DNA of 64,000 nucleotides from Chloroflexota bacterium (GTDB lineage Bacteria; Chloroflexota; Anaerolineae; Anaerolineales; UBA11579): the NCBI GenBank assembly GCA_018662365.1, contig JABJGH010000053.1:18760-82759 (forward strand), written 5' to 3'. The translations under genes and the position numbers were made by a program. The notes below the pieces were generated by a model. It was not told the DNA's origin, made no database searches, and was given only the letters and a program-made list of their open reading frames with translations. Shown here in pieces: positions 57,547-64,000 of this stretch. Every line of letters starts with the position of its first letter. Within the stretch, counting starts at the first letter, position 1.

Positions 57547-58716
57547 ATGTCTAAAAACCCTAAAACATACCTAGATTATGCTGCAACCACCCCATTGGAT
57601 CCCAGAGTTTTTGACGTAATGGGGCCCTTCTTTACCTCGAAATATGGCAATCCATCCTCAGTTCACACCTTTGGGCAACAAGCGGAAGCAGCCGTTGAAA
57701 CCGCCAGAGAATCTCTTGCTGAATTTCTAAATTGTTCTCCAATGGAGGTCGTTTTTACCTCTTGCGGATCAGAAAGTGATAATTTAGCTTTACGCGGTGC
57801 GGCTTTTGCCGCCCGACAAATTCGAAAAGCTAATCATATCCTGATTAGTCTAGTGGAGCATCACGCTATATCTCACACAGCCGAACAGTTATCAAATGTT
57901 TTTGGTTTTGATTTGGAGTATTTACCCGTAAATGAATATGGTCAAGTAACGGGAGAGTCCGTAAAAGAAAGACTTAGAGAAGATACTGCAGTCGTTTCAA
58001 TAATGTTTGCCAATAATGAAATTGGGTCAATTAATCCTATTCGCGAAATTGGAGAAATTTGCCGAGGAAAAAACATTCCCTTTCATACGGATGCAGTCCA
58101 AGCCGCGGCTCATCTGGCTATTGACACCAGCACATTGAATGTCGATTTGTTGTCTCTCGGTGCCCATAAACTTTATGGTCCAAAAGGGATTGGTGCGCTA
58201 TATATTCGCCAGGGGACGCCTATTTTGACAACTCAAACTGGGGGTGGGCAAGAAAATAATTTTCGGGCTGGGACTTCCAATGTTGCATTTATTGTCGGGC
58301 AGGCTGAAGCATTTCGTCTATCCAAAGAAGAGCAACTAAATAATCATGCACATCTTATTCCTCTTCGAGATAGGCTGATCAAGGAAGTTCTCCAAATTAT
58401 TCCCGACGTTAAATTAACTGGTCATCCAACAGATCGCCTTCCAAATCATGCCAGTTTTGTATTTAAAAATGTGGGTGGCAATGAACTATTGATGATGCTT
58501 GATAACGCAGGATTCGCCTGCTCATCAGGATCTGCATGTAAAACAGGAAACCCTGAACCCTCGGAAGTATTAAATGCGATTGGATTATCAAGAGATTGGG
58601 GTCTGGGTTCCCTCCGTGTGACTCTAGGTAAATACACAAAAGATGAAGACATATCCCGATTTATAGAGATTCTCCCTCAATTGATCTCTGATAACCGAAA
58701 AATGAGGGGCTTTTAA
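57547..58716 (+). CDS. iscS: Cysteine desulfurase (IscS/NifS family)
   Basis: TYLDYAATTPLDPRV, GNPSSVHTFG, FTSCGSESDNLAL, DAVQAAAHL, SLGAHKLYGPKGIGALYI, GFACSSGSACKTGNPEPSEVL. Start moved to ATG 57547 (ATG 57544 also possible). Confidence 0.95.
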   Translation: MSKNPKTYLDYAATTPLDPRVFDVMGPFFTSKYGNPSSVHTFGQQAEAAVETARESLAEFLNCSPMEVVFTSCGSESDNLALRGAAFAARQIRKANHILISLVEHHAISHTAEQLSNVFGFDLEYLPVNEYGQVTGESVKERLREDTAVVSIMFANNEIGSINPIREIGEICRGKNIPFHTDAVQAAAHLAIDTSTLNVDLLSLGAHKLYGPKGIGALYIRQGTPILTTQTGGGQENNFRAGTSNVAFIVGQAEAFRLSKEEQLNNHAHLIPLRDRLIKEVLQIIPDVKLTGHPTDRLPNHASFVFKNVGGNELLMMLDNAGFACSSGSACKTGNPEPSEVLNAIGLSRDWGLGSLRVTLGKYTKDEDISRFIEILPQLISDNRKMRGF

Positions 58717-58718
58717 TC

Positions 58719-59843
58719 GTGAGTACAAAGGGAAAAAAAGTAGTTATTGCCATGAGCGGCGGTGTAGATAGCTCGGTTGCTGCGGCGATGCTGGTTGAAC
58801 AGGGTTACGAAGTCGTGGGCATGATGCTGAGACTTTGGAGTGATCCAGGCTCAGAAGTTTACAACCGCTGTTGTACACCTGCTTCTATGTCCATGGCGCG
58901 TAGAATTGCAGCTCAACTTGAAATTCCGTTTTATGCCGTCGATGCAAAAAATGTATTTAAAGATCAGGTGGTTGATTACTTTATCGAGGGTTATTCCCAG
59001 GGTGTCACGCCAAATCCTTGTTTAATGTGCAACCGACATATTCGTTGGGAATTTTTATTAAATAAGGCATTATCTCTAGATGCTGAATATATGGCCACAG
59101 GACATTATGCAAGAGTAATTCATGAAGAAGGGCAACCGGTTCAGTTGTTAAAGGGAATTGATGAAAGCAAAGATCAATCTTATGTCCTGAGTGTATTGAA
59201 TCAAAGTCAATTATCCCGAGCTTTATTTCCACTCGGCGAATTCACCAAAACTGAAATTCGAGAAATGGCAGAAAGTTATAAATTACCCGTTGCAAAAACT
59301 AAAGATAGTCAAGACCTTTGTTTTTTGGGGGGAAGTAATTATGCATCTTTCTTGGAAAAATATGCACCTAATACCTCCACCCCAGGGCAAATAATTCAAA
59401 AAGATGGGAACCAACTCGGAGAACATAATGGCCTTGCTTTTTACACGATTGGACAAAGAAAAGGTTTAGGATTATCCTCTCCTGTTCCCCTTTATGTGAT
59501 CGAGAAAGATATTCAAAATAACCAGATCATTGTCGGTCCGATGGAAGAATTAGGCCGATCAGAACTCTCAGCGGGAGCAGTAAACTGGGTAACGGGTGAT
59601 GTTCCGGATTCTCCTTTTGCAGGCGAAATCAAGATCAGGTATCAGGCGAGTAATTCTACAGGCGTGGTTACTCCGATAGATAGCGATAAGTTTAATATTG
59701 CCTTTGACCAACCTCTTCGCGATATTACCCCTGGGCAAGCTGCTGTCGTATATCAGGGGGAGGAAGTGATCGCAAATGGAATCATTGAAGGTGAAAATGA
59801 ATTGGCAAGGGATATTATTCCCGTTGAACTAGTGAGTAAATAA
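58719..59843 (+). CDS. mnmA: tRNA-specific 2-thiouridylase
   Basis: VVIAMSGGVDSSVAAAMLVEQGYEVVGMMLRLW; GVTPNPCLMCNRHIRW; SKDQSYVLSVL; GSNYASFL; GLAFYTIGQRKGLG. Confidence 0.96.
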   Translation: MSTKGKKVVIAMSGGVDSSVAAAMLVEQGYEVVGMMLRLWSDPGSEVYNRCCTPASMSMARRIAAQLEIPFYAVDAKNVFKDQVVDYFIEGYSQGVTPNPCLMCNRHIRWEFLLNKALSLDAEYMATGHYARVIHEEGQPVQLLKGIDESKDQSYVLSVLNQSQLSRALFPLGEFTKTEIREMAESYKLPVAKTKDSQDLCFLGGSNYASFLEKYAPNTSTPGQIIQKDGNQLGEHNGLAFYTIGQRKGLGLSSPVPLYVIEKDIQNNQIIVGPMEELGRSELSAGAVNWVTGDVPDSPFAGEIKIRYQASNSTGVVTPIDSDKFNIAFDQPLRDITPGQAAVVYQGEEVIANGIIEGENELARDIIPVELVSK

Positions 59844-59845
59844 AA

Positions 59846-60121
59846 ATGACAATTCCAGGTATCTTATTTGGGTTTTTAATATCAAGTTTTTATGGGTTAA
59901 TTTTTCACTTTTGGCGCGGGGGAAATGGTGGTCGCTTATTTTTATATTTGATCTTTTCTTGGATTGGGTTTTGGATCGGTCATACATTAGGTAATTCCTT
60001 CGGATGGACCTTCTATTCTTTTGGAGTTCTTAGGGTGGGCATGGCCACTATTGGGAGTATTGTTTCTCTAGCCCTTGGCTATTATCTGAGTCTTATTGAT
60101 ACAGGGGAAATTAGTTCATGA
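59846..60121 (+). CDS. Small multi-TM protein, unknown
   Basis: 91 aa, three hydrophobic segments, overlaps the next gene by 4 nt. Confidence 0.7.
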   Translation: MTIPGILFGFLISSFYGLIFHFWRGGNGGRLFLYLIFSWIGFWIGHTLGNSFGWTFYSFGVLRVGMATIGSIVSLALGYYLSLIDTGEISS

Positions 60122-60942
60122 CCATTAAACTTCAACAAAATTCATCAAAATTAAAAATTGGTGACCTTGTTCATCTCGTTGGAGAAAAAAACCGCGGATA
60201 TGTAATTTCTTTGACTCCGGGAAAAGAGATGCAATCCCATTTAGGAATCATCTGCCATGATGATCTGGTAGGACTCACCTGGGGAGAACGAGTTCAAACC
60301 CATCTGGGCAGTGTATTCATGATTCTCCAACCTGCTCTGGACGATCTATTAAGAGATATCAAACGTCAAACTCAGATCATGTACCCTAAAGATATTGCGT
60401 ACATCCTAGTGACAATGGGGATAGGTGCTGGAAGCGTGATATTAGAATGCGGCACAGGTTCGGGGGCTTTCACCACTGCTCTTGCTTTTACAGTTGGCAA
60501 AGAGGGCAAGATATATTCGTATGAAAACAGAGAACAAAATCAAAATACTGCAAAAAAAAATCTTGAACTTTTTGGTCTATCAGAACAGGTTGAATTCAAG
60601 GTTGGGGATGCAATCGATGGTTTTCAGGAAAGAAATATTCCAGCGATATTTTTAGACTTGCCGGATGCCCACAAATATATCCCCCAGGTCAGGGAGTCCT
60701 TAATTCCTGGTGGATTTTTTGGTTGTCTTCTACCCACCACTAATCAAGTATCAGAAATGATTACTGCCTTGAAAAAACAAAATTTTGCATTTATTGAAGT
60801 TTCTGAAATCTTACACCGTTATTACAAACCAAGTGCAACAAGATTAAGACCGGCAGATAAAATGGTTGGGCATACTGGATTTCTAGTTTTTGCAAGACGA
60901 ATTACGCATTATCATGAAAACAATAAGGATTTCGATTTTTAA
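60118..60942 (+). CDS. trmI: tRNA (adenine-N1)-methyltransferase, TrmI family
   Basis: YPKDIAYILVTMGIGAGSVILECGTGSGAFTTALAFTVG; LDLPDAHKYIPQVRESLIPGGFFGCLLPTTNQV. Confidence 0.92.
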   Translation: MTIKLQQNSSKLKIGDLVHLVGEKNRGYVISLTPGKEMQSHLGIICHDDLVGLTWGERVQTHLGSVFMILQPALDDLLRDIKRQTQIMYPKDIAYILVTMGIGAGSVILECGTGSGAFTTALAFTVGKEGKIYSYENREQNQNTAKKNLELFGLSEQVEFKVGDAIDGFQERNIPAIFLDLPDAHKYIPQVRESLIPGGFFGCLLPTTNQVSEMITALKKQNFAFIEVSEILHRYYKPSATRLRPADKMVGHTGFLVFARRITHYHENNKDFDF

Positions 60943-60959
60943 GCTATTAATCAAACATT

Positions 60960-61574
60960 ATGGTCGATATTGAAAATTTAACCCCGAGCAATATTAGCAA
61001 GAATTTAAACGCCAATTTAAATGGATCCTCAGCGATTGTAGATTTTCCCAAAGAACTACTAGAGGGGAGTCCTAGAAAGGCATCTGTTTTAATTCCCCTC
61101 CAACACAAAGAGGATGGATGGCATGTACTCTTCATTCGGCGGACTTCCATTCCGGGAGATTTTCACAGTGGACAGGTTGCTTTTCCTGGAGGATCCGAAG
61201 ACCCAGAGGATAAAAACCCCATCGATACCGCTCTCAGGGAAACATGTGAAGAAATTGGGATTGAACAGGAAAATATTGAGGTATTGGGAGAAATGAATAA
61301 ATTTCTTACGATCTCAAATTTTTTGGTTACGCCAATCGTTGGCATCATCCCCTGGCCAGCTAAATTTATTCCTTCGGAAGATGAAGTAGATCGGATTTTC
61401 ACCATTCCCCTATCATGGTTATTTGATAAAAATAATCAAGAAAAAAAAGATCGAAAATTGCCAAATGGCATTAAGTTATCGGTTACATATTTTGAGGAAT
61501 ATGATGGGGAAGTCCTCTGGGGAGCTAGTGCAAAAATCTTAGAAGTATTCATGGAAGTTATCAATATCTTTTGA
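60960..61574 (+). CDS. NUDIX hydrolase, CoA pyrophosphatase-like
   Basis: GQVAFPGGSEDPEDKNPIDTALRETCEEIGIEQENIEVLGEM Nudix box. Confidence 0.93.
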   Translation: MVDIENLTPSNISKNLNANLNGSSAIVDFPKELLEGSPRKASVLIPLQHKEDGWHVLFIRRTSIPGDFHSGQVAFPGGSEDPEDKNPIDTALRETCEEIGIEQENIEVLGEMNKFLTISNFLVTPIVGIIPWPAKFIPSEDEVDRIFTIPLSWLFDKNNQEKKDRKLPNGIKLSVTYFEEYDGEVLWGASAKILEVFMEVINIF

Positions 61575-61660
61575 GAACACATTTCCTTTATCAGATTATA
61601 AAATTATTGTACAAATCCGTATTTTGCAGAAAAATTATATCCAGTGGAATCCTTCTATAC

Positions 61661-61698
61661 AAAAAAAGCTCTGTTGAAAAATCAACAGAGCTTTTTAT
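61661..61698. terminator. Terminator between convergent NUDIX and L25 genes
   Basis: aaaaaagctctgttgaaaaatcaacagagcttttt. Confidence 0.85.
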
Positions 61699-61723
61699 AT
61701 TTAGATAATGTATTTTGGGAAGA

Positions 61724-62383
61724 TTATTCTTCTTCTTCTCCCTTCCCTTTCTCAATCACTTCTGGTTCAGCATCCCCATCCAATTCTTCTTCACCTTCAA
61801 GGAGTTCTTCCTCTTCCTCTTCCTCAATGATGACAGGTGCTGTAGCCACAACCAACATATCATTGGTTTCAACCAGACATTCGACACCCTCGGGCATCAC
61901 AAGATCAGAGACATTAATGCTATCCCCAATTTTCCCAAGAATTGAAACATCTAATTCGATACTATCTATTAAATTTGAAGGCAACGCTTCAATTTCAATT
62001 TCAGTTAAACCTGTCATTAAGACAGCCTCAAATTCCTCAATTGCAGGAGCCACACCAACCATTACCAAAGAAACCATGGTACGAACTGTTTCTTTGAGGT
62101 TTAGAGCAAGAAAGTCAAGATGCAAATATTGTCCGCGGATTACATCACGTTGTACATCACGTAAAAGGACTGCTATTTCTTCTCCATCAAGATCGAGAAA
62201 AATCATCGTTGAAGATCCAACCCCCCGCATAATCTTAGTGGTCTCACTTAAACTCATTGTGATTGGAATGGGTGTGTCCACATTTCCATAAATTACCGCA
62301 GGGAGTTTTCCCTCTGCTCGAAGATATTTTACTTTTTTCCCCACTACATCCCTTTTTGATATATTTAAAACAATTTTATCCAT
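61724..62383 (-). CDS. rplY: 50S ribosomal protein L25/general stress protein Ctc
   Basis: LNISKRDVVGKKVKYLRAEGKLPAVIYGNVDTPIPI; RDVIRGQYLHLDFLALNLKETVRT; acidic C-terminal tail. Confidence 0.94.
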   Translation of the reverse strand: MDKIVLNISKRDVVGKKVKYLRAEGKLPAVIYGNVDTPIPITMSLSETTKIMRGVGSSTMIFLDLDGEEIAVLLRDVQRDVIRGQYLHLDFLALNLKETVRTMVSLVMVGVAPAIEEFEAVLMTGLTEIEIEALPSNLIDSIELDVSILGKIGDSINVSDLVMPEGVECLVETNDMLVVATAPVIIEEEEEEELLEGEEELDGDAEPEVIEKGKGEEEE

Positions 62384-62616
62384 AATTATCTTCCCTTGGA
62401 ACGTCTCTCACCATTATTTTATGGTTACCCTCGTTCCTCTAGATTTTTTCCGGGTTTTCCCAGACGACACGCTATTTTACTCGTCTAAACCAAATTTGCC
62501 AAGGATTTGACTGCCCCTATATCTCTATTTACAAAAATCCATTGACATTTTTATAGTTTTTTCAAAATTCCTTATTTAGGCATACATCTTGCAATGTAAA
62601 AGGTACACGTACTCTT

Positions 62617-62961
62617 TTGAGGATTGGAGAAAATATGAATACATTACAAAGACCAGATATTTTTTTACTAATGATCACCGCTTTTTTCTTTTTAGGCATC
62701 ACTACCTTTGTGATGGGAATTTTTGTCTTGGTTGGAAGGGCAATAATGAGTAAAGATATTCGAACCCTCACCAAGCAAACTGCCCATATCGCCCAAAAAG
62801 GGATTAGTGGAAATATGTCAGGACTTGTTGGAAACGCATCAGCAATCATTGAAGCGTTAATTCAAATGGTAAGGACAACTGCAGGAATTGGAATTTTCCT
62901 TTCATTGGTCGGTTTAATAATGATGGGCGCCTCCTATTGGTTACTACTCCAAGTTAGCTAA
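62617..62961 (+). CDS. Two-TM membrane protein, unknown
   Basis: 114 aa with N- and C-terminal TM segments; SD GGAG. Confidence 0.7.
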   Translation: MRIGENMNTLQRPDIFLLMITAFFFLGITTFVMGIFVLVGRAIMSKDIRTLTKQTAHIAQKGISGNMSGLVGNASAIIEALIQMVRTTAGIGIFLSLVGLIMMGASYWLLLQVS

Positions 62962-62976
62962 TCAAAAAGAGGAACT

Positions 62977-64000
62977 ATGAATAACAATCTAATTATTAAG
63001 TTAAAGAATTGCCTGCCAGAAGCGTCCCTGCCTACAGTTATTAGCTCCCTGAGACAAGATAAATTAATTTGGAAAAAACTGCAAGACGAAGAATTTTCCA
63101 AAACTGCGATCAATAAATTAGGCGAGGCCCCCCTCTATTGGACACCGATAAATATTTGTCTGCTCGATACTGTCTATGCGCAATTCATTTTCGAGAAAAA
63201 TTCTCCCCTTCAAATCAGCGAAGAAGGACAAGTCTCCGCAAATGAGGCTTTTGAAAATTTCTCAAAAGATTATGACGGCATTCAAATTCTCACACTTGAA
63301 AAAGCGGCCTTCTTTGCAGTTGCTCTAAAAAACAAACACAATAAATCTGGAAATTGGGAATTTTTAAATGAGCAAATAAATTTTGCACAAACTTCCATGT
63401 GGCTGCCAGTATTTGCATGTCTTTTTGGACTTTCAGAAAATCCCGAAAGTTTGCTCGATTATCTCCTCACCCAAAATAAAGAAGATATGTATGTTGATCT
63501 TGGTTTACATGGTCTATTATCCAATCAATTCGAATTGGACGACCAAGTAAATTTAATAGATCAAATCCTTTTGAATATCCCTCTCTCTACTCAGGTAAAC
63601 ATCCTTCAAATAATCGCCAAAAGATATTCTTTATTATCGAAATCAATTGCAATGAAATTACTCGATCAGATTGAGAATGACGGTGAATCCCAATTTGTAG
63701 CGAATGAAAAAATTGAAGATTTAATTAATATTTCGGAAATATACAAAATTAGTGGCGACACCTCAAAATCGATCCCCCTATTAGATGCAGCCTGGAATCT
63801 CACAAGGAAATATCAGATCAACTTGGCGACTGAACTGGCGAATGCTTCAGTGGTTAATAATGATATTTCTACAGCTAGAACAGCTATGAAAAGGGCTGCA
63901 GAACTAAATCCAAAATTTGAAAAGTCACAAGCTGAATTTGCATTAGGTCAATATCAATCAGGAAAATTAGATCCAAAACATTTTAAACATACAAATGAAA
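62977..64000 (+). CDS. Helical-repeat (TPR-like) protein, truncated by window edge
   Basis: Open frame from ATG 62977 (SD AAAGAGG): MNNNLIIKLKNCLPEASLPTVISSLRQDKLIWKKLQDEEF...DAAWNLTRKYQINLATELANASVVNNDISTARTAMKRAAELNPKFEKSQAEFALGQYQSGKLDPKHF; no stop before 64000. Confidence 0.75.
   Translation, partial: MNNNLIIKLKNCLPEASLPTVISSLRQDKLIWKKLQDEEFSKTAINKLGEAPLYWTPINICLLDTVYAQFIFEKNSPLQISEEGQVSANEAFENFSKDYDGIQILTLEKAAFFAVALKNKHNKSGNWEFLNEQINFAQTSMWLPVFACLFGLSENPESLLDYLLTQNKEDMYVDLGLHGLLSNQFELDDQVNLIDQILLNIPLSTQVNILQIIAKRYSLLSKSIAMKLLDQIENDGESQFVANEKIEDLINISEIYKISGDTSKSIPLLDAAWNLTRKYQINLATELANASVVNNDISTARTAMKRAAELNPKFEKSQAEFALGQYQSGKLDPKHFKHTNE

Noticed and set aside
61644-62291. 215-aa + strand Ser-rich ORF in the track
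   Set aside because: Low-complexity antisense frame of the ribosomal protein L25/Ctc gene, created by its acidic C-terminal codons.

Overview
AT-rich bacterial chromosomal window, dense with ordinary housekeeping operons. Gene content and style suggest a Chloroflexota/Anaerolineae-like genome, but that is inference and untested. Left to right: trxB (cut by the left edge), pstSCAB, pckA, a DMT transporter, ygfZ, a DUF2089/DUF4097/SHOCT-like cluster behind a consensus promoter, an atypical OmpR-type regulator, bifunctional nuclease-dnaB-dnaD-dnaC-like, an iron ABC transporter, phoU, a structured leader-like RNA, a HI0933-type flavoprotein, menA/ubiE, a truncated ABC permease and a radical SAM protein. 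An accessory stretch follows (about 29-40 kb): a GGDEF protein, a cysteine synthase homologue, a tandem array of tRNA-Glu 3'-end-derived repeats, tRNA-Glu(CTC), and two HD-GYP proteins. The right part holds a methylmalonyl-CoA mutase large subunit, two convergent phosphofructokinases, a DtxR-type regulator with an apparent operator, peptidases, a two-component system with two response regulators, a TenA/CADD-like protein, a polyprenyl synthase, tatD, a phosphohexomutase, iscS-mnmA, trmI, NUDIX, rplY/ctc and a partial ORF cut by the right edge. Observations most worth follow-up: (1) the tRNA-Glu-derived 88/88/92-bp tandem repeats with a displaced copy abutting a truncated ORF and bracketing a cysteine synthase; (2) the small-ORF plus double-hairpin/terminator RNA at 23.70-23.85 kb; (3) the helical-motif-sharing DUF2089/DUF4097 cluster; (4) a fused tandem-AAA+ DnaC-like loader; (5) a PstB with Ser in place of the Q-loop Gln. 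No CRISPR array, prophage or intact transposon was seen. All family calls come from motif recognition by eye; no database search was run.
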